A stretch of 61,241 nucleotides of DNA from Nemertoderma westbladi (GCA_032718475.1 JAUCBJ010008941.1:1-61241); one strand, 5' to 3'. Shown: positions 1 to 13,027, counted from the stretch's first letter. Numbers and translations are program-made. Notes: generated from the letters alone by a model not told the origin.

Positions 1-3000
1 CGACCACACCATTAGGATAGCGACCACACCATTAGGATAGCGACCACACCACTAGGATAGCGGCCACACCACTAGGATAACGACCACACCACTAGGATAG
101 CGACCACACCACTAGGAAAGCGACCACACCACTAGGAAAGCGACCACACCACTAAGATAGCGACCACAGCACTAGGATAGCGACCACACCACTAGGAAAG
201 CGACCACACCACTAGGATAGTGACCACACCACTAGGATAGCGGCCACACTACTAGGGTAGCGACCACACCTCTAGGATAGCGACCACCCCACTAGGATAG
301 CGACCACACCATTAGGATAGCGACCACACCATTAGGATACCGACCACACCACTAGGATAGCGGCCACACCACTAGGATAGCGACCACACCACTAGGATAG
401 CGACCACACCACTAGGAAAGCGACCACACCACTAGGAAAGCGACCACACCACTAAGATAGCGACCACACCATTAGAATAGCGACCACACCACTGGGATAG
501 CGGCCACATCACTAGGATAGCGGCCACATCACTAGGATAGCGACCACACCACTAGGATAGCGACCACACCATTAGGATAGCGACCACACCACTAGGATAG
601 CGACCACACCACAAGGATAGCGGCCACACTACTAGGATAGCGACCACACCACTAGGATAGTGACCACACCACTAGGATAGTGACCACACCATTAGGAAAG
701 CGACCACACCACTAGGATAGCGACTACACCATTAGGATAGCGACCACACCACTAGGATAGCGACCACACCACTAGGGTAGAGGCCACACCACTTTGATAG
801 CGACCACACCACTAGGAAAGCGACCACACCACTAGGATAGTAACCACACCACTAGGATAGCGACCACACCACTAGGAAAGCGACCACACCACTAGGAAAG
901 CGACCACACCACTAAGATAGCGACCACACCACTAGGATAGCGACCACACCACTAGGAAAGCGACCACACCACTAGGATAGTGACCACACCACTAGGATAG
1001 CGGCCACACTACTAGGGTAGCGACCACACCTCTAGGATAGCGACCACCCCACTAGGATAGCGAACACACCATTAGGATAGCGACCACACCATTAGAATAC
1101 CGACCACACCACTAGGATAGCGGCCACACCACTAGGATAGCGACCACACCACTAGGATAGCGACCACACCACTAGGAAAGCGACCACACCACTAGGAAAG
1201 CGACCACACCACTAAGATAGCGACCACACCATTAGAATAGCGACCACACCACTGGGATAGCGGCCACATCACTAGGATAGCGGCCACATCACTAGGATAG
1301 CGACCACACCACTAGGATAGCGACCACACCATTAGGATAGCGACCACACCACTAGGATAGCGACCACACCACAAGGATAGCGGCCACACTACTAGGATAG
1401 CGACCACACCACTAGGATAGTGACCACACCACTAGGATAGTGACCACACCATTAGGATAGCGACCACACCACTAGGATAGCGACCACACCATTAGGATAG
1501 CGACCACACCACTAGGATAGCGGCCACACTACTAGGATAGTGACCACACCACTAGGATCGTGACCACACCACTAGGATAGCGACCACACCACTAGGAAAG
1601 CGACCACTGGAAAGCGATCACTGGAATAGTGACCACAATAGCGGCCACACCACTAGGGTAACGACCACACCACTAGGATAGCGACCACACCACTAGGGTA
1701 GCGACCACACCACTAGGATAGCGACCACACCACTAGGAAAGCGACCACACCTTTAGGATAGCGACCACACCACAAGGATATCGACCACACCACAGGTATA
1801 GCGACCACACCACTAGGATAGCGACCACACCACTAGGATAGCGACCACACCACTAGGATAGTGACCACACCACTAGGATAGTGACCACACCACTAGGATA
1901 GCGACCACACCACTAGGATAGCGACCACACCACTAGGATAGCGACCACACCACTAGGATAGTCACCACACCACTAGGATAGTGACGACACCACTAGGATA
2001 GCGACCACACCACTAGGATAGCGACCACACCACTATGATAGCGACCACACCACTAGGATAGTGACCACACCACTAGGATAGTGACCACACCACTAGGATA
2101 GCGACCACACCACTAGGATAGCGACCACACCATTAGGATAGCGACCACACAACTAAGATAGCGACCACACCACTAGGATAGTGACCACACCACTAGGATA
2201 GTGACCACACCACTAGGATAGCGACCACACCACTAGGATAGCGACCACACCACTAGGATAGCGACCACACCACTAGGATAGTCACCACACCACTAGGATA
2301 GTGACGACACCACTAGGATAGCGACCACACCACTAGGATAGCGACCACACCACTATGATAGCGACCACACAACTAGGATAGTGACCACACCACTAGGATA
2401 GTGACCACACCACTAGGATAGCGACCACACCACTAGGTTAGCGACCACACCATTAGGATAGCGACCACACAACTAAGATAGCGACCACACTACTAGGATA
2501 GTGACCACACCACTAGGATAGCGACCACACCACTAGGATAGCGACCACACCATTAGAATAGCGACCACACCACTGGGATAGCGGCCACATCACTAGGATA
2601 GCGACCACACCACTAGGATAGCGACCACACCACTAGGATAGCGACCACACCATTAGGATAGCGACCACACCACTAGGATAGCGACCACACCACAAGGATA
2701 GCGGCCACACTACTAGGATAGCGACCACACCACTAGGATAGTGACCACACCACTAGGATAGTGACCACACCATTAGGATAGCGACCACACCACTAGGATA
2801 GCGACCACACCATTAGGATAGCGACCACACCACTAGGATAGCGGCCACACTACTAGGATAGTGACCACACCACTAGGATCGTGTCCACACCACTAGGATA
2901 GCGACCACACCACTAGGAAAGCGACCACTGGAAAGCGATCACTGGAATAGTGACCACAATAGCGGCCACACCACTAGGGTAACGACCACACCACTAGGAT

Positions 3001-5018
3001 AGCGACCACACCACTAGGGTAGCGACCACACCACTAGGATAGCGACCACACCACAAGGAAAGCGACCACACCACTAGGATAGCGACCACACCACAAGGAT
3101 ATCGACCACACTACAGGTATAGCGACCACACCACTAGGATAGCGACCGCACCACTAGGATAGCGACCACACCACTAGGATAGTGACCACACCACTAGGGT
3201 AGCGACCACACCACTAGGATAGCGACCACACCGCTAGGAAAGTGACCACACCACTAGGGTAGTGACCACACCACTAAGATAGCGGCCACACCACTAGGGT
3301 AGCGACCACACCACTAGGATAGCGACCACACCACTAGGAAAGCGACCACACCACTAGGATAGCGACTACACCATTAGGATAGCGACCACACCACTAGGAT
3401 AGCGACCACACCACTAGGGTAGAGGCCACACCACTTTGATAGCGACCACACCACTAGGAAAGCGACCACACCACTAGGATAGTAACCACACCACTAGGAT
3501 AGCGGCCACACCACTAGGGTAGCGACCACACTACTAGGAAAGCGACCACACCACTAGGATAGCGACCACAACATTAGGATAGCGACCACACCACTAGGAT
3601 AGCGACCACACCACTGGGATAGCGGCCACATCACTAGGATAGCGACCACACCACTAGGATAGCGACCACACCATTAGGATAGCGACCACACCACTAGGAT
3701 AGCGACCACACCACTAGGATGCGGCCACACCACTAGGATAGCGACCACACCACTAGGATAGTGACCACACCACTAGGATAGTGACCACACCATTAGGATA
3801 GCGACCACACTACTAGGATAGCGACCACACCATTAGGATAGCGACCACACCACTAGGATAGCGGCCACACTACTAGGATAGCGACCACACCACTAGGATA
3901 GCGACCACACCATTAGGATAGCGACCACACCATTAGGATGGCGACCACACCACTAGGATAGCGACCACACCACTAGGATAGTGACCACACCACTAGGATA
4001 GCGGCCACACCACTAGGGTAGCGACCACACCACTAGGATAGCGACCACACCACTAGGAAAGCGACCACACCACTAGGGTAGTGACCACATCACTAGGGTA
4101 GCGACCACACCACTAGGATAGCGACCACACCCCTAGGAAAGCGAACACACCACTAGTATAGCGGCCACACCATTAGGATAGCGACCACACCACTGGGATA
4201 GCGACCTCACCACTAGGAAAGCGACCACACCACTAGGATAGCGACCACACCATTAGGATAGCGACCACACCACTAGGATAGCGGCCACACCACTAGGGTA
4301 GCGACCACACCACTAGGATAGCGACCACACCACTAGGATAGCGACCACACCACTAGGATAGTGACCACACCACTAGGATAGTGACCACACCACTAGGATA
4401 GCGACCATACCACTAGGATAGCGACCACACCATTAGGATAGCGACCACACCACTAAGATAGCGACCACACCACTAGGATAGTGACCACACAACTAGGATA
4501 GCGGCCACACCACTAGGGAAGCGACCACACCACTAGGATAGCGACCACACCGCTAGGAAAGTGACCACACCACTAGGGTAGTGACCACACCACTAAGATA
4601 GCGGCCCCACCACTAGGGTAGTGACCACACCACTAGGATAGCGACCACACCACTAGGAAAGCGACCACACCATTAGGATAGCGACCACACCACTAGGATA
4701 GCGACCACACCACTAGGATAGTGACCACACCACTAGGATAGCGACCACACCATTAGGATAACGACCACACCACTAGGATAGCAACCACACCACTGGGATA
4801 TCGGCCACATCACTAGGATAGCGACCACACCACTTAGATATTGACCACACCACTAGGATAGTGACCACACCATTAGGATAGCGACCACACCACTAGGATA
4901 GCGACCACACCATTAGGATAGCGACCACACCACTAGGATAGCGACCACACCATTAGGATAGCGACCACACCACTAGGATAGCGGCCACACCAATAGGATT
5001 GCACGGCCACACCAGGAT
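1..5018. repeat. 20-bp minisatellite array, about 250 units, open at left edge
   Basis: Head-to-tail units with consensus CGACCACACCACTAGGATAG and scattered one-base variants (GGAAAG for GGATAG, TGACC or GGCC for GACC, CATTAGG for CACTAGG). Every unit contains TAG, so the array cannot encode protein. Variant patterns recur over longer distances: an aberrant short-unit cluster at 1601-1650 reappears at 2922, 1321 bp later. A rare AGGCCACACCACTTTGATAG unit at 781 reappears at 3423, 2642 bp later, exactly twice 1321. A CTCTAGGATAG unit at 261 recurs at 1021, 760 bp or 38 units later. These are signs of higher-order duplication. The last units decay between 4990 and 5018. The true length is unknown because the array begins before the window. 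Confidence 0.98.
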
Positions 5019-5082
5019 ACACTGCAAAGCAACTCCACCAAGTTCGCGAGCACCCATGGAAATCCAAAATTCATCTGAATTA

Positions 5083-5084
5083 CT

Positions 5085-5127
<43 letters not shown>

Positions 5128-5542
5128 TGACTGACTGACTGACTGACTGACTGACTGACTGACTGACTGACTGACTGACTGACTGACTGACTGACTGACT
5201 GACTGACTGACTGACTGACTGACTGACTGACTGACTGACTGACTGACTGACTGACTGACTGACTGACTGACTGACTGACTGACTGACTGACTGACTGACT
5301 GACTGACTGACTGACTGACTGACTGACTGACTGACTGACTGACTGACTGACTGACTGACTGACTGACTGACTGACTGACTGACTGACTGACTGACTGACT
5401 GACTGACTGACTGACTGACTGACTGACTGACTGACTGACTGACTGACTGACTGACTGACTGACTGACTGACTGACTGACTGACTGACTGACTGACTGACT
5501 GACTGACTGACTGACTGACTGACTGACTGACGGACTGACTGA
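5083..5542. repeat. (GACT)n microsatellite, about 115 units
   Basis: A nearly pure GACT/CTGA tetranucleotide run of about 460 bp, with single-base interruptions near 5107 and 5532. Its minus-strand reading gives endless Ser-Val-Ser-Gln, which accounts for two long open frames that are not genes. It stops exactly where a non-LTR retrotransposon fragment begins. Confidence 0.98.
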
Positions 5543-5716
5543 GGTTGCCCTTCTTGGGAACTGGCACCAACTTATTTGTTTTAAGTCTTGTGGGTCTCTC
5601 ACCGTTATACCGTTATGTCTACTATGATGGGATAAATGAGCTCCAAACACTTTGGTATTTTAAAGACCTCGGGGGGACACCATCTACTCCACTACTGGTA
5701 CGATTGGTCGTGAATC
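5543..5716 (-). mobile_element. Non-LTR retrotransposon fragment (same family as 18525-20859)
   Basis: Read on the minus strand, this matches the segment of the 18.5-20.8 kb element just before its reverse transcriptase fingers, from about NRASGVDGVPPEV down to VPVPKKGNL. It has scattered substitutions and small indels. Identity breaks at both ends: upstream into unrelated AT-rich DNA, downstream directly into the GACT microsatellite. It is too short and mutated to be functional. Confidence 0.85.
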
Positions 5717-7813
5717 TCTCATCGTAAGTTAACTTTTTTTAATATCATAATTATAAAATTAATGATAGGCTTATTGTCGGTATAAGAAAGATTCATTTAA
5801 AAAGTAAAAGCAGCCATACAAAACAACAACCCACATATTAATATATAGCAGATATATTTATTTACTCACAATCAAACTGAAGTTAATAAATCTTTGTAAT
5901 CCTTTAATTGTGGAGGCCACTGTACCGATGCTAATATTTTAATGAACGTATTGAAATCTCTAGCAGTTGAACTAAATAATGTTTTGCACATAAAGTATGT
6001 CAAAGTGAATCGGAATATTTATTTTATAACTGTTCTTTACTGTATACTTCTATGCAGTGTATGTATAGGTACTGCCTGTTCATTCAATTTTACGAAAGGA
6101 TTAAAAACTCCCCATAGTAAACAGATGTTAGCATTTTTTGATGCTATGGTTTAATGTTGGGAAACATCGCTATGAACACAGAAATCGATTTTCTGAACAG
6201 CGAGCAGTTTTATGTTAGTTCATTCATAACCTACTGTAATTCATTCACTATAGTTTATTATCGATTATATATTTCTATGTTTTAGGGAAACATGCCTTCC
6301 AATTATGTAAAAAAGGTTAACATATGCGTTAGTGTACTATGTATAGATAAACGCATTGGCCGCATACATACGTGGCGATCGAGAGGCTAGTAACAATATA
6401 TTATTTGCCGGTTTCGTGAGAAAAGCAAAAAACATCAATCAAACTCATAATGCTCAAATAGGGTGATGCTGGGTATTGGTAATGCCATGTTGCTATACAG
6501 TAGGTAGCGCACTTGTTCTGTATATCATTGCTGACATCTCTTACTGACTTCAACAGTAAAACCAGAATAATAAGTGTATAAAGTTGTTAAATATACTTTG
6601 TCTCCTTCCTCAGTTGGTTAGATGATGGCAACACAAGATGGGCTGGGATAAACTTTTTCTTTAACTTTATAAAAAATGTTCTATACTAACCGAAATTTGG
6701 CCCAGCTCTGTAAGGCCGCATTAAACATTGACTATTCCACAGTATCATCTTTAGCTGTTTCTGTTTATCGCAAAGGAAATTACTAGTAGAATGTAGCCCA
6801 AACAGCAATCAATACACACTAGGATTGAACAATATATTTCGTGAATTTAACAAATTATCACCCTACAGGAAAAAGGATTACAAAAATGAGAATGTTTGAG
6901 AGGAATGCGTGGCTGCAGTTCCTTCAATTTCTAACACCAAAGTGAAACATAATAATCATGATATATATTTCGCCCCGTTTGGGAGTTGACCAATTTTCAT
7001 TTAGAAGTGTTATTCAATGTATTGAATGACGCACAAATGTTGATTTGATGGCGACATCATAATTTAGTGAATATCTCACACTTGTTTTGAAAGAATGTAT
7101 ACGACAAACTCTCACTCAACCATTATGATTGCGTGTTGCAAAAGTAAGAATTATTGCCTAATGATAAGGTTGAAATTGAATTATGGAATGGGGCATCTAC
7201 CACCGCTACAAAAAATTATAATGTAGATATCAATGATTGTGAGACACGAAACACTGTAGACAACTCCCTATCGTTGGGTGGGTGGGCCTGTCACAAAATT
7301 ACAAAAATACGAAACTAGAATGCCGTATCATGGTCCCGAATCATTGAGATGCGAATGTATTCGATATCAATGCAACATGTGTCCAAGAAGATGCTCATCT
7401 CCAAAAGTAAGTAAATGACGTCGTTGCGAATGTGGTCGCTTTGGATGAGAACCTCAGGGAACTTGAACCACGTGTCCCACTCAATCATCACCATTTAAAT
7501 TTTCAGTTTAGCCAATAGGATATCAAATATAATTTGAAAACTTACATTGATTCGAAAACGACAATTTTCATTAATCAGGCAAACATTATGCACAGCAACA
7601 AACATAATCAATGAAATTGACTATATTTTTAGTGCATGAAATCTTTAGAGTCTGGAAGGGAGAGCAATGTTCTTGAGTTAACAAGTCCACTTAAGTGATC
7701 CCTGTCTGTGCTCAGAGTTCAAGAAGATTAAAATTATATTGTTAGTAAATAAAAAAAATAATACCATTTAATCCATTTAAAGTTTGAAAGTGACACTTAA
7801 TATATTATATTGT
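5717..7813. other. AT-rich intergenic DNA, nothing recognised
   Basis: No open frame longer than about 70 codons with recognisable content and no tandem array. Short open frames near 5942-6154 show no family resemblance. The sequence may include decayed repeats, but I cannot name any. Confidence 0.6.
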
Positions 7814-8671
7814 GACAAGTTGTCGCCGCTACTTTTTAGCTTGTTCATTGCTGACCTGCCTCTAGTTCTGACCGGTATTGGTATTGGTCTACTCCTTTAT
7901 GCCGATGACCTAGCTATCTATGGAAATTCGATTAATTCGGTGCAAAAAACTTTAGACAAACTCTACAAATATTGTGATGAAAATGACTTACATGTAAATT
8001 TGTCCAAAACTAAGGTAGTGAAGTTCCGCCGTGGTGGACGCTTGTCAAAGCAAGATAAACTTTTTTATAACAACAAATCATTGGAATTTATTAACAATTT
8101 TAATTACTTAGGAGTAGTGTTTACAACTACAAACAAATCATCAGGCCATTACAAACACTTATATAAACGTGGTGTTGCCTCGTGCATGCGACTAGCCTGC
8201 ATAGTTGATATGCATTCGATATCGTACCCCTCTGCTCAAAAATTATGGTCCCTGGTGGTGTTTCCCGCTGTTACCTACGGCATATCTGTATTCCAGAACT
8301 TAACAAAGGAACAACAGAAACAATTAGAACACGTAATAAAGGTGCGCGGTTTTTTCTGGAAAATTTGGTGTGGAGTAGCGAAATATGCGTCCACTACAAA
8401 GATTTTAGAAGCTGTTGATAACCCAAACAGCACATCAATCTCATTGGCCAACTTAGCTGGGAACAGGCGCCGCATAGCGGCACAGTTCCTATCTAATGGG
8501 TTTCACCACAAAGTCTGCCAAGAGGGGAGATGCTGGAGACCAAAAGATAAATGTGTCTGTCGTCTCTGTAAAGAGCCAGCAAAAGATGTTGCCCACACTT
8601 TGGTTTGTGAAGCTATACCAAATCCCCAAACCCCACTGGAACTTGCCTTTTACCTGCAAAAGCTCGATTGA
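7814..8671 (+). pseudogene. 3' part of a non-LTR (LINE) reverse transcriptase ORF
   Basis: The open frame picks up at the motif DKLSPLLFSLFIADLP (normally preceded by QG), runs through the catalytic YADD box (LLYADDLAIYG) and the downstream thumb (KTKVVKF, FNYLGVVF). It ends with a Cys-rich knuckle CRLCKEPAKDVAHTLVCEA, of the C-x2-C-x7-H-x4-C type found at the C-terminus of many LINE ORF2 proteins. The endonuclease and the N-terminal RT motifs are missing, so this is a 5'-truncated insertion. The frame is uninterrupted to its stop, which suggests modest age. It is not the same family as the element at 18.5 kb. The clade is not certain. There is no ATG at the frame's start. Confidence 0.85.
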
Positions 8672-9005
8672 CCATTTTACCGACATTTTATGTGCATTAA
8701 TTTTTACCAAATTTAACTTAGCCAAAATATATAATAAAATATTAACTAAATGGTATTTATTTCTAACAAAGTATATTTTATGCGTGTACTGATTAATTTG
8801 TATATTAGTGCTAAAAATTATGTCCTCAATTAACTGTATGTATTATTTTATATTTATTGTGTATTTTATTAATATCTATATCCTCTTACGTCCAATCTGG
8901 ATATTACACGTCTTATGAATTATCAATATATTATATTATATATTATATATTATAATATATTATAATATTCACGAGTTTTCTTCAAGATATATTCAATTCG
9001 TTTAT
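8672..9005. other. AT-rich tail between LINE fragment and M13 gene
   Basis: Probably the 3' UTR of the LINE fragment followed by a short TATTATA repeat around 8930-8972. A minus-strand AATAAA-like signal (TTTTATT on plus, near 8865) could serve the M13 gene that ends at 9027. Nothing else is seen. Confidence 0.45.
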
Positions 9006-9024
9006 GGATAAATAATATTTATCC
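9006..9024. other. Perfect palindrome just 3' of the M13 stop codon
   Basis: GGATAAAT and ATTTATCC form an 8-bp perfect stem with a 3-nt loop, starting 3 nt after the peptidase stop. It would fold in the 3' UTR. Function unknown. Confidence 0.6.
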
Positions 9025-9026
9025 GT

Positions 9027-11309
9027 CTACCAAATGTGGCATTTATGTTGCGGGTTCATGGTGGACCCGACCTTGCAATGGAACGCTTCCGAAAACTCGA
9101 GGCTGTTCTGCAGCACACCGATGCCCCTATAACGTCCATTTGTGTGCGGCGAGGTGTTTACCGTTGCCCGTTGGAACTTGGGTCGCGCCTTACCACACCA
9201 AACCTGTATGTAAGATAAAAAGAACAATTGATTTGGTGTAAAATCCAAAGCGGGAAGTTTCGCTTCGGCGGCAACTTCCTTTTCACGAAGCCAAGAGTTA
9301 TAAGCCCTGAAAGACTCTTTGACGCCTCCGTTGTCTGCAATGTTCTCCCCTATTGTGATGGAACCATTAACGAACGCACCAATATCAGTCAACTCGTACC
9401 CATTGTACTGATCTACCATGCACCGCGCTTTATCGTTAAATGCTGCAGCTGAAGTTTCACTCCACCAGTCCCGAATTATTCCCGCAGCATCGTACTTGCG
9501 TCCCCTGTCGTCGAACCCATGGGTTACTTCGTGTCCGATAACTGAGCCGATTGCCCCAAAGTTTGCGTACATTGGGTAGCGGCTGTGGTAAAAAGGCGGG
9601 TTGAGAATTCCCGCAGGAAACATTATTGTGTTCCGATTTGGGTTGTAAAAGGCATTGACCACAGCGGGACTCACATACCATGTGTCATCAACTGGTTTTC
9701 GTAATTTCTGGATTTGCTTTCTCGCCAACCAAATGTCATTGTGGCTATAACCTGTTAAAAACGAACTGTCTACTACGATACCACCATAGTATTTCAATAA
9801 CTTCCCGTCATCCATAATCCATTCTGGAACACCGATTTTCTCCCGCATGGTCCTAGCCTTCACCATAGCTTCTTTCTGGGTGACTTCATCCATCCAATCC
9901 TGCTCTTCTAGAATGTCCCTAAACTCACTTCTAATAAAACTGGTCATATCCTTAGCAACCTGCTGGTCGGCTTCGCTGTAAAATCGCTCCGAGTAGGCCC
10001 GACCCAGGATGTATTCGGCTTGCTGTTTCACCGCCTCCGTACATAACTTCCATCGTGGAGGCATTTTGCTAGCACCAGTAGTTGCCTTCTGGTACTCCTC
10101 ATAAATTTTCTGAAACGTTTTGCCTAATAAAATCACATACTTGAGAATATGGTTAACCTTCATATAGTTGGCCAACAACTTCGTATTATTATTTCGTTTC
10201 GAATTTACCAACTTTATGATTTCCTTTATTGATTCTGGTGTATTCACTACGATTGGCTCGTTGTCTTCGATTGATAACTGAGAGGATGCCAACCATTCAT
10301 TGAAATACGTCCTCCAATCAAATCCTGGAAATTCATCTATCAATTCAAGTAATGTATATTTGTGATAAAGGTTCTCCGGTTCTCTTCTGTAACTCGCTGG
10401 CAACAATAATTGAGATAATTCGATATCTAGGTTCATAACCTCTTCAGCTACCTTTACAGTCGCGTTATGTTTACCAGGTTCTAGCGCATCAACAACTGAA
10501 ACGAAGTACTTCTTCCACGAGTCCAAATTATACTTACCATCTCCTTTTTCATAATAATCGCGGATAGTAAAGAGCTCACCTTCGTCCAAATGAATTACAT
10601 TTTGGGAGACGTTTTTATTGTCCTGATCAACAAAAGTGCTGAGAAAAGCACCGCTGAACTTACCCAAATCTTTCTCGAGTTCGAAATCATTCTGTCCAGA
10701 ATCATTGTATACAGGCCAGTAACCGATGTGATCCCGGATGTAATCTCGGAGAGGCTGATCCCCCAACTTCTCTATGTGACTCTCATTCATGCACACGTTG
10801 TACAGGGAGATTGCTTTATCCCACATCGGAATGGTCACATTGACCAGTTTGATTCGGCCTTCTAGAAGACCGCGTAGTTTCATATCAACATCGATTCCAG
10901 CCGCCAACAATACCGTAAAGCGACCCGCCTCTTCCGGAATGACGTTGGATTCCATCCATCCGCCGCACGCGAACTCGTAGAAATCCTCGCAGGGGTCTAC
11001 AGTTGCGTTTATAAGCGATCTGATGCGACCCGACAGACTCACGCAATGCTCAGTAAGACAAATGTCCTGTTTATTTGTGATTGTCAGAAAGCAAATTAAA
11101 AATACCAGGAATAGTAACAAAAATGTAACTAAGAGTATAATGAGTACGAGATTCCAGGGCCATTTACTGACCCGTCCTAAAATAAGTTTCAGTTTGTTTG
11201 ACTGTTGGTTGGACGATGATGTATCTGTTCGTGGTTGTTTACATTCTGAGTTAAATAACGAGTTAGTTTCCGCCATCTCGACGTCTGAATCGTCTTTATT
11301 CGCTTCCAT
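9027..11309 (-). CDS. M13 family zinc metallopeptidase (neprilysin / endothelin-converting-enzyme-like), intronless
   Basis: A 760-aa type II membrane ectopeptidase. Residues 1-49 are a polar cytosolic tail. Residues 50-77 are one strongly hydrophobic membrane segment (WPWNLVLIILLV onward). The rest is the extracellular M13 fold. The N-terminal signature CVSLSGRIRSLINATVDPCEDFYEFACGGW (residues 89-118) is visible. The substrate-binding NAFY is at 552-555. The zinc site is HEVTH at 593-597 with the third ligand in ENIAD (Glu655). The protein ends with a Cys close to a C-terminal Trp (CHIW), as this family does. Length matches the family (about 700-780 aa). Such enzymes cleave small peptides at the cell surface. 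Several NxS/T glycosylation sites are present. The ATG at 11307-11309 opens the frame. There is no intron, which is unusual for this family, so it may be an old retrocopy or a lineage-specific intronless paralogue, but all catalytic residues are intact. Family assignment is firm; the orthologue is not resolved. Confidence 0.96.
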   Translation of the reverse strand: MEANKDDSDVEMAETNSLFNSECKQPRTDTSSSNQQSNKLKLILGRVSKWPWNLVLIILLVTFLLLFLVFLICFLTITNKQDICLTEHCVSLSGRIRSLINATVDPCEDFYEFACGGWMESNVIPEEAGRFTVLLAAGIDVDMKLRGLLEGRIKLVNVTIPMWDKAISLYNVCMNESHIEKLGDQPLRDYIRDHIGYWPVYNDSGQNDFELEKDLGKFSGAFLSTFVDQDNKNVSQNVIHLDEGELFTIRDYYEKGDGKYNLDSWKKYFVSVVDALEPGKHNATVKVAEEVMNLDIELSQLLLPASYRREPENLYHKYTLLELIDEFPGFDWRTYFNEWLASSQLSIEDNEPIVVNTPESIKEIIKLVNSKRNNNTKLLANYMKVNHILKYVILLGKTFQKIYEEYQKATTGASKMPPRWKLCTEAVKQQAEYILGRAYSERFYSEADQQVAKDMTSFIRSEFRDILEEQDWMDEVTQKEAMVKARTMREKIGVPEWIMDDGKLLKYYGGIVVDSSFLTGYSHNDIWLARKQIQKLRKPVDDTWYVSPAVVNAFYNPNRNTIMFPAGILNPPFYHSRYPMYANFGAIGSVIGHEVTHGFDDRGRKYDAAGIIRDWWSETSAAAFNDKARCMVDQYNGYELTDIGAFVNGSITIGENIADNGGVKESFRAYNSWLREKEVAAEAKLPALDFTPNQLFFLSYIQVWCGKARPKFQRATVNTSPHTNGRYRGIGVLQNSLEFSEAFHCKVGSTMNPQHKCHIW

Positions 11310-11449
11310 CTACATCTATATTGGTATTTTTAATATCGTCTATGATATCTACCACTTACTCGAGTTATACAGTGTATATAGTAACTTCATGGGTGTATCT
11401 TATGGTTCAATTAGAATATCATATAATTAGAACTATACAACAAGCAGTG
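11310..11449 (-). promoter_or_regulatory. Short upstream region of the M13 gene, cut off by a transposon
   Basis: Only 140 bp separate the peptidase start codon from the TA-flanked TIR element beginning at 11452. Any 5' UTR and core promoter must lie here or inside the element. No TATA box or other defined element stands out. Confidence 0.35.
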
Positions 11450-12488
11450 TATGGGTCATTCTCTTCAAAAGTGGCCAAATTGGTAGTACAATATTTCCCC
11501 TTCAATAATCAAGTTCAATCTGACAGAATATGTATGGAAACTATATATCATTTTGAAGGGAATTTTATAACCATGCTTACGAAAAAAATATATGAACAAT
11601 GAATAAAAGTGTTGAAAAGTTATCGGTGATCAAATATGAAAAAATGCAGATTTCTTAATTATTTTTTTTTGAGTTGTCATGCTTTGTCATCAACTAACAT
11701 GTTGTGGTTTTCCTTAAACTTAGACATGTTGTATATTTTCTGAAAGCCTATAATTTTTTATACCCAATAACACTATTAATTGTACATTTTTATATATTCA
11801 GAACGAATACTAATCAATGAAACTATCCGGTTAAAATGGTTAAGCATAATTGTCACGTGTGTAATGGTTTCAAAGATGCTACGAGTCGCCAACCTTAAGA
11901 AACCGTAACAAATTATACGTTTATTTTATTACATTTAGCATCTTTTCAGCTTACTTTTAAAACCATTTTTAAGTTATTTCAACCATTTGAAGCAAAGATA
12001 GCTTGCTTTGAATGCAGCAAAGTCGGCCTTTAAGTCAAATGGTTACGCATAAACGTCACGTGTGTAATGGTCACACAATCAGCTATATCTTAATATTAAA
12101 TGGATTATATAGGCTGAAGTTATGTTTTTTAGAAAAGCCATGGCAAAGGCTTGCTAAATAATCCCATTAATAAGAGTTATACGACGTACCTTTACATCTA
12201 GCAGCCTATAAAGTATGTATGTCATGTGTGTAATTAATGTCATGTGTGTAATCCATTACACACATGTCACGTGTGTAATGGAAAATTTTTAGAATTTGCA
12301 TTATGGTACCGGTACGGTAGGCCTACTACAACACTACTTTCAGTTTGCTATGTATTATTGTACTTTCAGTCTGAATTACAGTAATGTTAGGCCACATCAG
12401 TACTTACGCTACTGTACTACTACTCTGTATTTATCAACTCTGTAAGCTGGTAAGTGCGTAATAAATAAGGAGTGATCACTGTGAAACT

Positions 12489-12662
12489 ATGAAAAGGAAA
12501 TGTACGATGAGACTGGAGGGGGGTAATGGGAATGCCACAGAAGAGACAGTTAAAGACAGGGCAAAACGTCTGAACAGAGAACGGGTTGAGAAGTATAGGA
12601 GACGGCTAAAGGAAGAAGGAAGTTATAAATATATAATAGTGAAAAAATATATATATATATAA
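12489..12662 (+). CDS. Small basic ORF inside the TIR element (possible transposase N-terminus)
   Basis: A 57-codon ATG-to-TAA frame with a strongly charged core, KDRAKRLNRERVEKYRRRLK, predicted helical. From memory, similar Arg/Lys-rich helices occur near the N-terminus of several transposon-encoded proteins in marine invertebrates, so this may be the retained first exon of a deleted transposase. The last residues come from a TATATA run and are probably not native. Could be fortuitous. Confidence 0.4.
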   Translation: MKRKCTMRLEGGNGNATEETVKDRAKRLNRERVEKYRRRLKEEGSYKYIIVKKYIYI

Positions 12663-13027
12663 ATATATACTATAGTGAAAAACGTTTCATGTGGGAAGTT
12701 ATGCCCTGTCCGTTGTATGACTCATGGAGAGGTCCACTACCTCAATGTCGAATCGAATGAACAAGAAATGAACTCCGATTGAGAAACTGAGTTTCTGGGA
12801 TTCGAGCTCGAATGATAATACGGTATATTATACTCATGAGCATTAAAACATACGTTTAAACATGTTGGTAATTGTCGAAAAAGCATAATTGATGAACAGT
12901 AGTATTGTTATTACAGAAGTCAGATTAAGCAAATATTAAAATGCTGTAAAATTAAAATTTTTATAATAATTTAAAGTTCCAGTGTAAGTTATAAATCAGC
13001 CTACAGCATACTCATGTGACATTTATA

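Noticed and set aside
1-5018. CRISPR array or similar repeat-spacer structure
   Set aside because: Units are contiguous with no unique spacers, and the rest of the window is eukaryotic.
5083-5650. Ser/Val/Gln repeat protein on the minus strand
   Set aside because: Pure GACT microsatellite; the only real protein similarity is the short LINE scrap at its edge.
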